A stretch of 64,000 nucleotides of DNA from Proteiniborus sp. MB09-C3 (GTDB lineage: Bacteria > Bacillota > Clostridia > Tissierellales > Proteiniboraceae), in the NCBI RefSeq assembly GCF_030263895.1, contig NZ_CP127161.1:2604001-2668000 (forward strand), written 5' to 3'. The notes below the pieces were generated by a model, which made no database searches, was not told the origin of the DNA, and saw nothing but the letters and a program-made list of their open reading frames with translations. Below, piece by piece: positions 46,248-54,906 of the stretch; position 1 is the first letter of the stretch; each line of letters opens with the position of its first letter. Both the position numbers and the translations under genes were made by a program.

Positions 46248-46378
46248 GTAAATCCCTTAGATTAAGCTACTTATTTAGTAGCAATTTTTTAACCTATTTT
46301 ATTATAAGATTGTTTGGTAAACTTATATTCTACTTTTTTAAAAATCGTTGGCAGCCTTTAGCTGGTTTATGTAATGTT
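46248..46378. repeat. 130-bp dispersed repeat, copy A
   Basis: Shares long identical blocks with 53646-53780: GATTAAGCTACTTATTTAGT, TTTTATTATAAGATTGTTTG and the AAACTTAT that follows. On the minus strand it begins at the stop codon of the HD gene, as copy B does at the stop of the HEAT-like gene. Holds the palindrome GCTACTTATTTAGTAGC. Confidence 0.75.
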
Positions 46379-47002
46379 TAGTTCTGATCCTAGTAACACG
46401 CTTAAATAGTTATACGCATCAGCTAACCAAGGATGTACAACTTCTAGATTAGATTGATTTTCATACAAATATTTTATAAAAGCAAATACTCCATTTTCTA
46501 GTGATTGTTTTAAGCCTTCTTGCACATTTATAAGGTATGGTGGTGTTCCTTCTTGATCCCATTCCAGTTTATCTGCAATAAATAAAATCATTTCGAATCG
46601 AGTGGGATTACTCTTTAACGTTGTGTGACAACAAATGGCACTTAAAATTCTTTCATCTGTTATTCCAAATATAGTTTTTGCAATTTCTTTAGACAATTTT
46701 TGATGAATGATTGGTGGAAAAGCTTTCTCTTCGGATAAAATATCTATATTTAGAAATTCAGCTACTTCTATCTTCTTATCATTTGGGATAATAGCACTAA
46801 TATCATGTAAAATGCCAGCTATTCTTGCATCTTTATGGTTTTCTCCAAATATATATGCAAGTCGTTCTGCTTCAGTTGCTACACATTTTGAATGCTTAGC
46901 AACAATAATCTTATTGTACTTATTAAGTAGATTAATACTATCTTCAAATATATTATCTGTAAGCTTTAATTGCTCACTTAATTCTAATAAAATTGGATGC
47001 AT
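46367..47002 (-). CDS. HD-domain phosphohydrolase (YqeK-like)
   Basis: 211 residues. Metal ligands in AKHSKCVATEAERLA (His), GILHDISA (HD pair), PIIHQKLS (His) and SAICCHTTLKSN (His), then a conserved FIADKLEWDQ (Asp). This order matches YqeK, which cleaves diadenosine tetraphosphate symmetrically. GGAAGGAG before the ATG. Probably a cassette gene between sites 0 and 1. Confidence 0.85.
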   Translation of the reverse strand: MHPILLELSEQLKLTDNIFEDSINLLNKYNKIIVAKHSKCVATEAERLAYIFGENHKDARIAGILHDISAIIPNDKKIEVAEFLNIDILSEEKAFPPIIHQKLSKEIAKTIFGITDERILSAICCHTTLKSNPTRFEMILFIADKLEWDQEGTPPYLINVQEGLKQSLENGVFAFIKYLYENQSNLEVVHPWLADAYNYLSVLLGSELNIT

Positions 47003-47079
47003 ATATTCTCCTTCCTATGGAAAATACTTTTAGCTAAACAAAATAAAAAATTTCTTTATCCGTAGTTTAAACCAGATGC

Positions 47080-47185
47080 TACATAACGTCTCTGTATTGC
47101 TGAAGTCCATCAACCCTTAGATATCTCCTATCTTAGGTTGATGGCGTAAGGAATGAACCAGCAATATATTGTATTGTTACAACTT
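47080..47185 (-). other. attC-like site 1
   Basis: Left box CATAACG, arm TATTGCTG, inner hairpin CCATCAACC...GGTTGATGG, arm CAGCAATA, right box TTGTTACAAC. A complete palindrome in the gap between two genes, with its own inner sequence. Confidence 0.8.
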
Positions 47186-47260
47186 TAGGTAATTTAATTG
47201 ATTGATAAGTAGCGATATCTGCTAATCCTCTGTTATATGCTGTTTCATCACACCTAATGT

Positions 47261-47986
47261 TTAGCTGTTCACATTCCCCTTTAAGTATGTTTGACATTTA
47301 TTAATCCATAGCCTCTCATGTTCTTCTGGAGTTACTATTCTATTAGCTAAATCTTCTATTGTAAAAATGTTTTGCTTTTCGCACCATTTCATGCAGGTTT
47401 TATAAAATTCTATGCTATCATTTTCATTTTCTAAATAAGCATAAACATATTTGAAACCCTTAATATAGGCTGCAACTAATCTAGAATATCCATCTATACA
47501 AACCACCTTATCTCCTATTTCTACACAAGTAATAACTATATCTTCTGGTTCCTCAATCCATTTACTTACTTTATCTATTTTTGCTTTACTAACAGTTAAT
47601 TGTTCAGGGGTTATTTCTTCTATATTAACTCTAAAAACTTCAATATTATTATCTACATCCAATAACCATACAGAACCTTTTCTAAATCCAGCATACTTTA
47701 AAACATCCCTTGTTATAACATTTCTGTCTTCATTATAAATAATTCTTTTTAAGTATGGGTTCCAATAAAGTAATTCTTCGATTAATCCTTTAAATGCTAA
47801 TTGACTCTTATGTGGTTCGAAAATATTAAAGTTCGTAACCTCAGCTTCTTCTACACTATTTACATCATATTCTAGTACTCCGATAACATTATCATCTTCA
47901 CATGCAATTAAAGTGGTATTATGAATTATGCTCTTCTCATACTTTATGTGCTTAAACTCACTTTCTCTTGCCCTACAGAAATCCAT
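47261..47986 (-). CDS. GNAT-like/ParB-like two-domain protein
   Basis: About 241 residues from ATG 47986 (AAAGGAGGT upstream; the longer frame to 48142 reads through an attC site and is rejected). N-terminal half resembles a GNAT fold (LIACEDDNVIGVLEYDVNSV, DVLKYAGFRKGSVW). C-terminal half resembles a ParB/sulfiredoxin nuclease-like domain (TVSKAKIDKVSKWIEEPEDI, VVCIDGYSRLVAAYIKGFK). The pairing is unusual and the function unknown. Confidence 0.7.
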   Translation of the reverse strand: MDFCRARESEFKHIKYEKSIIHNTTLIACEDDNVIGVLEYDVNSVEEAEVTNFNIFEPHKSQLAFKGLIEELLYWNPYLKRIIYNEDRNVITRDVLKYAGFRKGSVWLLDVDNNIEVFRVNIEEITPEQLTVSKAKIDKVSKWIEEPEDIVITCVEIGDKVVCIDGYSRLVAAYIKGFKYVYAYLENENDSIEFYKTCMKWCEKQNIFTIEDLANRIVTPEEHERLWINKCQTYLKGNVNS

Positions 47987-48065
47987 TCTGTTTCTACCTC
48001 CTTTGATCTTAAGCTTTCCCCATAATAATTTTATTTGACTTACACTAAAAACAAATTTAGAAATG

Positions 48066-48215
48066 GCATGTAGCGTTTCGTATTTGCGGAATCCCTTAGC
48101 TGAGCTCCAAAGATAGACCCCAAAGTGGAACTTCACTCCCAACGAAGGGATGTGGTGCGCATTGCTTTAAGATTGTGTCTAGGTACACCCTTGCGTAAAT
48201 GCAATGTTAAATGTA
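48066..48215 (-). other. attC-like site 2
   Basis: Left GCATGTAGCG, arm CGTATTTGCGGA, common core GATAGACCCCAAAGTGGA and GCGAAGGGATGTGG-like segment (here ACGAAGGGATGTGG), arm TTGCGTAAATGC, right box AATGTTAAATG. Belongs to the same sequence family as sites 5, 6, 7, 12 and 13. Confidence 0.85.
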
Positions 48216-48254
48216 TATTTCTTTTTTTAAATATACAATAAATAAAAAACTTAA

Positions 48255-48799
48255 TCAGATATTTATTTTAAAAATGCAGTCTTTTCCACCACTAGCTACA
48301 GTTTCTTGAATTTCAGATGAAACAACTCTATCACAGATCGTACTAAATGTTTTTATAACATGACCGTTACAACATTCACACCATGTTTTCGATATAGGCT
48401 CATACTCTTCTAATTTGCGAAACATTCCACATACGCATTTACCCAATCCAAATGAGACATTAAGGATCCTTCATCTTTTTTTACATATCCTGGAGCAAGA
48501 AATTTTGAATATTCAGCACAGAAATCATCAAGATTATTGCATTTCTCTTTTAACCTATTAATTTCAACAATCTGCTGTTTAGATGGATTGCATGTATGTT
48601 TCTGTCTTACTCTAACAATAGTATCTTTATCAAGTAACTTGTCCATTCTATCTATTATTACTTTTCCCAGCCGTGCTTGTTCATGAGAAGGCATTTTATT
48701 TGGTAGTGTGGAATATTCAGGGAATAGCTTTATAGCCATGTCCTCCCCTAATACCTCCTTTATACTTATGTAGATCTGATAAAACTTGTAAATAGCCAT
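48255..48799 (-). pseudogene. Frameshifted cysteine-rich cassette gene
   Basis: From ATG 48799 (MAIYKFYQIY, GGAGTG upstream) the frame runs to MSHLDW; the end needs a shift at 48440, where one G in a GGG run seems missing. The next frame reads GKCVCGMFRKLEEYEPISKT then WCECCNGHVIKTF and ends CIFKINI. The repaired protein (about 180 residues) has C-x-C-G and C-x-C-C-x-G-H, a likely metal site, and a C-terminal S/A-x-G-G-K-D-C-x-F-K-I block seen in L-2-amino-thiazoline-4-carboxylate hydrolase-like or V4R-like domains. Confidence 0.7.
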
Positions 48800-48895
48800 T
48801 AATATCACTCCAATACTTTTCATTTATGTGTAATGCAATATTTATATCATGCCTTTCAGAACAATCTCCAAAGAATAGCCTCGATATCACTATTT

Positions 48896-49034
48896 CCTAT
48901 AACGATTTTGTGTTTACGATGTTTTATCATCGGACATCATAGCTTGTCTGTAAAACAATATGGTGAAATGTGGTATTGACTTTCCCTATCAGAGTTCCCT
49001 CTATGCACCCTTGCGTGAACGCATTGTTATATAT
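48896..49034 (-). other. attC-like site 3
   Basis: Left box CCTATAACG, arm GTGTTTACGATG, arm TTGCGTGAACGC, right box TTGTTATATATAG. The right box is largely complementary to the left box of site 4 (complement CGTTATAGATATG). Confidence 0.8.
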
Positions 49035-49069
49035 AGTTAGCTCACTCATCTTCTTTGTTACTTAAGAAG

Positions 49070-49213
49070 CTACAATAGGTAATTTTCAATATGTTTTCCA
49101 AAACACTTTCCTATTTTTACCACCTCGCTCATTACTCTATGAATTTTTACGCTATCAAGATACCAATTATCTTTCCTTATGTCTCTACTATCAACAACAG
49201 GAGATACCACATC
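49070..49213 (-). pseudogene. Decayed cassette gene between sites 3 and 4
   Basis: A 48-codon minus-strand frame ends the cassette: DVVSPVVDSRDIRKDNWYLD, SVKIHRVMSEVVKIGK, CFGKHIENYLL-stop. A stop lies directly upstream and the preceding frame (CEVIVESN) suggests lost sequence. The cassette is only about 250 bases. Family unknown. Confidence 0.5.
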
Positions 49214-49288
49214 TTAATCAATTACTTTCTACAATTACTTCACATTTTTTAAATAATGCCCCCAAAGAACAACCCCGATATCGCCATA

Positions 49289-49437
49289 TCTATAACGTTT
49301 CCGTGTTTACGACGTCCTGAGTCGTACATCAAAACTAGACCGTCCTGGCGGTGATCATACTCGGTAAAGGGATATGGTCTGACTTTTCCACCTGCCATTC
49401 CTCCTAAGACCCTCGCGTGAACATATTGCTATCTGTA
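49289..49437 (-). other. attC-like site 4
   Basis: Left box TCTATAACG, arm CGTGTTTACGACG, inner GGTCTGAC/GTC-type pairings, arm CTCGCGTGAACA, right box TTGCTATCTG. The right box pairs with the left box of the next candidate site (complement CGTTATCTG). Confidence 0.8.
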
Positions 49438-49564
49438 GGAGTAATATAACCCTCCATGACTTTCTGAAACACTTATTTTTATCAATCTTTTCGTTATTTA
49501 ATCATTGCTTTTCTTAAATAATAAATATATCCTTATACTTTGAGTTATACTCATTTTCGAAGTT

Positions 49565-50020
49565 TCATTCTGCAATGTTCCAAACAAACATATCAATTTT
49601 TTCTGCTTGTAGATTTTTTAAAATTTCATTTTCAGGAACATCATCTTTTGTAATAGGGATTGCCCCCAATTTTTCTATTGTTCTTCTTGACGCAATATTA
49701 TCGTAATTAGAGCCTATAAATAAACGACTAAAGCCATGAGCCAAAGCAACATGCTTAACCAGCAAACATGCTTTCATCGCATAATTATTACCGGCATGTG
49801 CAGGAGAAACACCGTAACTGATATGTCCCCTTATGTATTGCATTGGTGAGGTATCCACCGCAAAACAAACCACGCCAATATCTTCATTGGTTTCGATAAG
49901 CACAATTGAAAATATATATCTGTATGCATATTTTTTATCTAAATCAGGTTCATCATAGCTTTTCACCGTTAGCTTAATTTCATTATCATTTAAATCGGGA
50001 AATTCTATAAATTGGAACAT
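49565..50020 (-). CDS. GNAT N-acetyltransferase
   Basis: 151 residues, RimJ/RimL-like. Motif A is modified (YGVSPAHAGNNYAMKACLLV), followed by RLFIGSNYDNIASRRTIEKL and GAIP, a classical N-x-A-S-x-x-x-x-x-K-L-G end motif. ATAGGAGGTAACT precedes the ATG. Cassette gene; substrate unknown. Confidence 0.87.
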   Translation of the reverse strand: MFQFIEFPDLNDNEIKLTVKSYDEPDLDKKYAYRYIFSIVLIETNEDIGVVCFAVDTSPMQYIRGHISYGVSPAHAGNNYAMKACLLVKHVALAHGFSRLFIGSNYDNIASRRTIEKLGAIPITKDDVPENEILKNLQAEKIDMFVWNIAE

Positions 50021-50132
50021 AGTTACCTCCTATTATGTAAATAATCTTTGCTAACTTAATACCTACTTTTAACAATTTAATAATATGTTAAATTTAACCA
50101 CAAAGTTATTCTCTGAAATTATATTACTCTTT

Positions 50133-50196
50133 CAGATAACGTTTCAAATTTCCGAACCGAGACACTTAGCCAGACCTGGATTAAGGTTATTAAAGA
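50133..50196 (-). other. Short attC-like site 4b
   Basis: Left CAGATAACG and right GGTTATTAAAG boxes 40 bases apart, without clear L arms. Supported mainly by matching neighbours: its left box complements the right end of site 4, and its right box resembles the complement of the left end of site 5. Confidence 0.4.
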
Positions 50197-50669
50197 TACT
50201 GCACGTCGTAAAAAATATATGGATCGCGTGAAAATACAAGATATGCAACTCTACCATTATAATTTAGCATATACCTAACCTTGTCCCTCGTGAACTCTTC
50301 ATTAATTACACCTAATATTTGCTCTCTGTCAAACCATTTTACTTCAAGACTTTCGTCACTTGTAGTCAATTTACCTGAGATTGCTTTACCAGTAAATCCA
50401 AAACTTACAATTGTAGCAATAGGACTATTTCCATGAGGTTGGGTTCTGTTGCCTATATTTGAATGAACTGCTACTAATTTACCAATCTCTATATCTATCC
50501 CAGTTTCTTCTTTTATCTCTCTTTTCAATCCATCGGTAATAGATTCGCCTGCTTCAATTTGCCCTCCTGGAATCTCCCATCCTCTATCTGGACTTTTAAC
50601 TGCGAGTATTTTCCCTTCATCATTTTCTATTAGTCCACCAGCAGCAACAATATGTACTGGATAATTCAT
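50190..50669 (-). CDS. Nudix hydrolase
   Basis: 159 residues with a perfect Nudix box GGQIEAGESITDGLKREIKE plus ETGI. N-terminal HIVAAGGLIENDEGKILAV and WEIPGGQ are typical of ADP-ribose or (d)NTP pyrophosphatases. AAAGGAG before the ATG. The stop codon touches the short site 4b. Confidence 0.9.
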   Translation of the reverse strand: MNYPVHIVAAGGLIENDEGKILAVKSPDRGWEIPGGQIEAGESITDGLKREIKEETGIDIEIGKLVAVHSNIGNRTQPHGNSPIATIVSFGFTGKAISGKLTTSDESLEVKWFDREQILGVINEEFTRDKVRYMLNYNGRVAYLVFSRDPYIFYDVQYL

Positions 50670-50762
50670 AGTTGGTCTCCTTTAATTCGTATTTTCTACT
50701 TTTACGCAATATCCTATTTTTCATCAGAAATACCCCAAAATATGACCCCAATATCGCCATGT

Positions 50763-50932
50763 CTTATAATGCACTCATATTTGCGACGTCCCTGAACCAG
50801 GCCTGAAAGATAGGCCCCCTTGGTGGATTTTTGTTCCCGGTGGAGTGATGTTGTAGTTCACAAAGCCATAAGATTGCGCCCTAGTATACTCTTGCGCAAG
50901 TACTATGTTGAGGGAACATATTGTTATGTACT
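50763..50932 (-). other. attC-like site 5
   Basis: Left CTTATAATG, arm CATATTTGCGACG, common core GATAGGCCCCCTTGGTGGA, arm CTTGCGCAAGTA, then an apparent duplicated end (TATGTTGAGGGAACATATTG) and right box GTTATGTAC, which complements the left box of site 6 (complement TTATGTAC). Confidence 0.85.
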
Positions 50933-50964
50933 GTAGCCGCTCACAATCTAACATTACTTCTTTA

Positions 50965-51888
50965 TTAACCAAAATAATCTTCTAATAAAGTTATTTTCTT
51001 GTTAGTACTATCCATTTCAATATAACATCCTATTGGCATTACCATTGGTCGATTATGACAACTATGAAAATCTGCAATAATTGGTAGTTCCTCATTATTA
51101 AGTACTTCTAATAATAATTCATAAGGCTTTCTACCAGTTTTTTTATCATCATACAATTCATGTTTTGACAATATAATTCCTGATATCTTATCAAAGATTC
51201 CATTAACTTTTAAGAAAGAAAAGTTTCTTTCTAAGGTAGAAGCATTTCCTTCATCCTCAATGAAAAGTATATCTCCTTCTGTTATGTTAGGCATATACTT
51301 ACTACTCCAAAAACCTAGTATAGTATCCACGTTACCACCTATTAATCTACCTCTAACTATACCTTTAGTTATCGTCTTCCATTCTTTATTTGATATTTCA
51401 TATGGTATTGTACGATCTTTTACTAATAAATCTTCGAAGTTCCCATATATTTCATCTGCTAATAAGGGATATTCCCAAAATTCCTCAGCTACTGGTGGTC
51501 CATAAAAAGTAGTAATCCCTGTTTGTGCATATATTCCCAATAATATTGCTGTAACATCTGAGTACCCAATTACTATCTTTGGATTTTGAATAAAAGATTC
51601 ATAATCTATATAAGGTAAAAGTGAATTGGAATTCATCCCTCCAATTGTTGCCATAATGCATTTAATATTAGGGTTTCGAATTAGACCATTTAACTCCTCT
51701 ACTCTTTCTTTTATTGAACCTGAACGATAGTAATCTGATTTTCTAGTAAGATTTCCCTCAACTATTTTGTATCCCTTATTTTCTAGATATTTTTTCGCTC
51801 TAACATATGTATTAAAATTACTAACCGGACATGATGGTGAGAATATACCTATACTGTCTCCATATCTTAATTTTTCTAACTTCTTCAT
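50965..51888 (-). CDS. LD-carboxypeptidase / MccF-like (peptidase S66)
   Basis: About 307 residues from ATG 51888 (GGGAGTG 6 bases upstream). Catalytic Ser in the nucleophile elbow VIGYSDVTA, Glu in FIEDEGN and His in DFHSCHNRPMV. S66 enzymes trim murein tetrapeptides or cleave microcin C-type toxic peptide-nucleotides; the presence in a mobile cassette is compatible with microcin self-immunity. About 33 bases lie between stop and site 5. Confidence 0.9.
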   Translation of the reverse strand: MKKLEKLRYGDSIGIFSPSCPVSNFNTYVRAKKYLENKGYKIVEGNLTRKSDYYRSGSIKERVEELNGLIRNPNIKCIMATIGGMNSNSLLPYIDYESFIQNPKIVIGYSDVTAILLGIYAQTGITTFYGPPVAEEFWEYPLLADEIYGNFEDLLVKDRTIPYEISNKEWKTITKGIVRGRLIGGNVDTILGFWSSKYMPNITEGDILFIEDEGNASTLERNFSFLKVNGIFDKISGIILSKHELYDDKKTGRKPYELLLEVLNNEELPIIADFHSCHNRPMVMPIGCYIEMDSTNKKITLLEDYFG

Positions 51889-51969
51889 ATTTAACACTCC
51901 CAATCTATTATTTGTTCTATGATCATTAAATAGTAAATGAACAAATAGGAATACCTTATGCGACTATTG

Positions 51970-52120
51970 TACATAATGTTCCCGTATTTGCAAAGTCCCT
52001 AAGCTGGACCTTAGAGATAGACCCAAAAGTGGAGCTTTGCTCCCAGCGAAGGGATGTGGTGCACATTGCCCTAGGATTGTTCTCTAGTGCGCCCTTACGT
52101 AAATACATTGTTAGAGACGA
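51970..52120 (-). other. attC-like site 6
   Basis: Left ACATAATG, arm CGTATTTGCAAAGTCCC, core GGAGCTTTGCTCC hairpin and GCGAAGGGATGTGG, arm CCTTACGTAAATAC, right box ATTGTTAGAG followed by ACGACAGA. This right end pairs with the left end of the truncated site 6b (complement GTTAGACGACAGA). Confidence 0.9.
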
Positions 52121-52131
52121 CAGATTTCTCC

Positions 52132-53034
52132 CTAGACAACCATTCCAGATACTATCTGTAATAATAAAATACTGTAATCCCAAATGTTCTTCCCCTCTTT
52201 TATGAACTTTAATCTTTGATTAGTCCTTTCATTTATTAAATTCTTTAACTCAATTAGTTCATTATCTGATAATCTATTCTTTTTTAGACAAGTCGCCATA
52301 TTAATACTTTCTAATAACTGTTCCTTTTCTGATTCAACTATTTCCACTTTTTCATCAAAGCTGTTTCTTGAATCATCAATAACTATAGGAATAGCAATTG
52401 CATCAACTTGGATGCTATAAAAGCCAAGCTCCTCAAATAATTTAGGAAGTTCTACAGGATCAGGCCAATACTTCCCAACGTTATATTCTTTTATAATTCC
52501 ATTACTTTCTTTAAATAGCTCATCTAAAAGTTCTTCTTCACGTTTACTTTGTTTAGGTAATAAACTAGGTTCAGTTATTATGTATTTATCTGGTCTTGCA
52601 TACATTACAGAAACCCTTCCCTTTGGCTTACACACCCTTTTCTGTTCCAATAAAAATTCTTTGTTTGGTACATGTTCTATTACAGTGTGTGATATACAGG
52701 CATCTACTGAATTATCTTCTAAAGGTAGCTTTAATGCATCCCCTTCAAAATAATTTATATTGTGCAAATTCATCCTGTTAGCTTTTTCTCTAGCATATTT
52801 AACAAATTCTATGTCTCTATCTACACCAATTATTTTAGTTTTTTCTCCCAACCACTGTGATAGTTTTCTAGTAATTGCACCTGGACCACAACCAATATCA
52901 AGTATTGTCATTCCTTCTGTAAGCCCAAGTAGGCTTAAAAAAATATCTTTTCTATCGTCTCTAAACCTCATTTCTCTACTTAAATCAAGATTTAGAATAC
53001 CTTGTATCTTTGTTGACCAAATATCATTTCCCAT
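52132..53034 (-). CDS. SAM-dependent methyltransferase
   Basis: 300 residues, class I Rossmann type: motif I ILDIGCGPGAITRKL, motif II acidic VDRDIEF, YFEGDALKLPLEDNSVD and the post-motif region ISHTVIEHVPN. UbiE/Methyltransf_11 group. A C-terminal helical extension of about 100 residues is present. GAAGGAGGT before the ATG; the stop is about 15 bases from site 6, the usual place for attC in a cassette. Substrate unknown. Confidence 0.9.
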   Translation of the reverse strand: MGNDIWSTKIQGILNLDLSREMRFRDDRKDIFLSLLGLTEGMTILDIGCGPGAITRKLSQWLGEKTKIIGVDRDIEFVKYAREKANRMNLHNINYFEGDALKLPLEDNSVDACISHTVIEHVPNKEFLLEQKRVCKPKGRVSVMYARPDKYIITEPSLLPKQSKREEELLDELFKESNGIIKEYNVGKYWPDPVELPKLFEELGFYSIQVDAIAIPIVIDDSRNSFDEKVEIVESEKEQLLESINMATCLKKNRLSDNELIELKNLINERTNQRLKFIKEGKNIWDYSILLLQIVSGMVV

Positions 53035-53054
53035 AGTGTACCTCCTTCAGCGTT

Positions 53055-53100
53055 TTCTGTCGTCTAACTTATAAATCTCCGACGACGTGAACCAATATAT
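53055..53100 (-). other. Truncated attC-like site 6b
   Basis: Left end CTGTCGTCTAAC plus an ACGACG arm; the right half is missing. Closes the methyltransferase cassette. Confidence 0.6.
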
Positions 53101-53260
53101 TTTTAAAAATAAAGTTTTCTAACTTTTGAAGTTTTTATTTACTTCTATATAATCCAACCTTTTCCTTCTTTTTCTGTTTTTTTAATTTTAATATTAGTAA
53201 CTATTACATGCATCAATATTGTTCATATTATTTCATATTCTGGCTTATCACATATTATAT

Positions 53261-53284
53261 AAAAAAACAGGTGTATATCACCTG
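53261..53284 (-). terminator. Terminator after the sigK fragment
   Basis: CAGGTG-TATAT-CACCTG stem; on the minus strand seven T follow directly. The first arm starts a few bases after the sigK stop. Confidence 0.88.
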
Positions 53285-53285
53285 T

Positions 53286-53567
53286 TTACATCAATGCTTT
53301 ATTCAATTTCTTTATAGCTCTCTTTTCAATCCTTGATACATAAGACCTTGATATGCCTAACATCTTGGCTATTTCCCTTTGAGTTTTACATCCACCATTT
53401 ACTAGACCATACCTAAGTTGAATTATGATTTTCTCTCTATCCTTTAACACTTTGTTCATCTTACAGTATAGTTTTTTTACTTGTATTTTTAAATCTACCT
53501 CGTCTATTACTTCATCTGGCTCTGTTCCTAATATATCTATTAATGATAGTTCATTGCCATTAATATC
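53286..53567 (-). pseudogene. sigK 3' fragment (sporulation sigma factor K, C-terminal half)
   Basis: Minus-strand frame encodes about 93 residues: DINGNELSLIDILGTEPDEV, then VDLKIQVKKLYCKMNKVLK, DREKIIIQLRYGLVNGG, CKTQREIAKMLGISRSYVSR, IEKRAIKKLNKALM. This is regions 3-4.2 of SigK, including the recognition helix. No start or N-terminal half is present; one A seems missing just upstream, where VDK would join DINGNE. It could be the 3' half of a split sigK (spoIIIC-like) or a dead duplicate. No recombinase is seen near it. Confidence 0.85.
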
Positions 53568-53645
53568 TTATCTACATTTTATGCAAACTATTTTGTGAAT
53601 AGAATTTCATCAACTTATTATATTAAGTAATGAATATAAATACAT

Positions 53646-53780
53646 AGTAATTCTCTTGGATTAAGCTACTTATTTAGTAGTATTTTTAAAACTCATTTTA
53701 TTATAAGATTGTTTGCCAAACTTATGTTCTGATTTTCTTGAAAATTTTGGGCAAGCATTAAATGGCTATGTGAAGTTTTT
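53646..53780. repeat. 130-bp dispersed repeat, copy B
   Basis: Partner of 46248-46378. It covers the end of the HEAT-like pseudogene and the gap toward the sigK fragment. Confidence 0.75.
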
Positions 53781-54439
53781 GCACTTCATTTTCATTAACT
53801 CACTTTTTATCTCTTCAATTTCCTTATGTATAAACTTAAGTTTATCTTTTTTGAGTATATTAACAGCTTGTTCCAAAAAATCTGACTTTATCTCTCGTAA
53901 TATTCTTAATGATACAAGTCTTAAATAATCATCTTCATCATTAAGCTTTATTAAACATATCTTTTCACTTCACTTGGGCTTACTTTAACTAAAGATAAAA
54001 GTGCCTTTCTCTGAACATATTTGCTCTCATCGTCAATAAAACTATTTAGAAATCCAGTAGTAGCTTGATCTTTGTACCTGCCTAGCAACTTAGCTATTTG
54101 CCATCTTGCTTCGCTTTGTATATGAAGGGTAGCTATATGCACTAAATATGATAAAGCATCATAAGTAAGATTATCCTGACACTCATCCAATATTTGTTCA
54201 TCCTCATTATCCAAAGCCATCACCTCTAAAATACAATCAATTAACTCTTTGCTTTTTCCACCGTTGCGTACAGCCTTGATAGCCTCTATTGTCAATTCAA
54301 TCAATCTATCCCAATTTGGATATTCCCATTCTTCTTGTTCTAGCTTCCACACATTCTTTGCATATTCATGTGAAGTTTGATTAGCCCACAGCCAAAAACT
54401 ATTTAACTCATTCTTTAGTTTGTCTAATACAGTCTTCAT
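53766..54439 (-). pseudogene. HEAT-repeat-like protein gene, frameshifted
   Basis: From ATG 54439 (GGAGGTG upstream) 162 codons read MKTVLDKLKNELNSFWLWAN..., with helical pairs such as SEARWQIAKLLGRYKDQATT and SKYVQRKALLSLVKVSPSEV typical of HEAT repeats. The frame stops at 53951, but one missing T in GTTTAATA would continue it as LIKLNDEDDYLRLVSLRILR, FLEQAVNILKKDKLKF to TAG at 53766. About 225 residues when repaired. A cassette-type gene; function unknown. Confidence 0.75.
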
Positions 54440-54906
54440 AAGACACCTCCACTGTATTCGCTTCCTTCATAATTTCACAGTCACGGTGACATTCTTCTAG
54501 TTGCCCAGCACACCTCGCACAGATCCCAGAAAAGTCATATAAACCTTGCTGTTTCCTAGTAGCTAAAATATCCCTGTAGCTTTACATTTAGTTCTTCTAC
54601 AATGCGTTTTATCCTGTTGTGCCTATTCTCTTTGCAGCACTGTATAAACGCTTTTAGCAATTTTTTTAACTTCTTTCTGCTCGTCCTTCTTGCTATTATG
54701 TCTCTACCTTTACTTGATACTTTCCGGCGAAATTCAAATTCTAGAAACTTGAAGCTTGTATTTTCATATTTTCTAAATCTTGAGAAACTTATTATCTTTG
54801 TCTTTTCTTCTGCTAGTTCCAGATTAAACTTTAATAGTTGTTACTGGCAAGTGTTTTTGGAGAAATTTCGGCAAATAATTTTACTGAATTTTTCCCAGTT
54901 TGAACA

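Noticed and set aside
47987-48142. N-terminal 52-codon extension of the GNAT/ParB-like protein
   Set aside because: It lies inside site 2, while AAAGGAGGT sits at a proper distance before ATG 47986.
54440-54555. Cys-rich frame ICARCAGQLEECHRDCEIM on the minus strand
   Set aside because: The pattern is suggestive but there is no start codon, a stop lies directly upstream, and the frame ends inside the next gene; kept out as unsupported.
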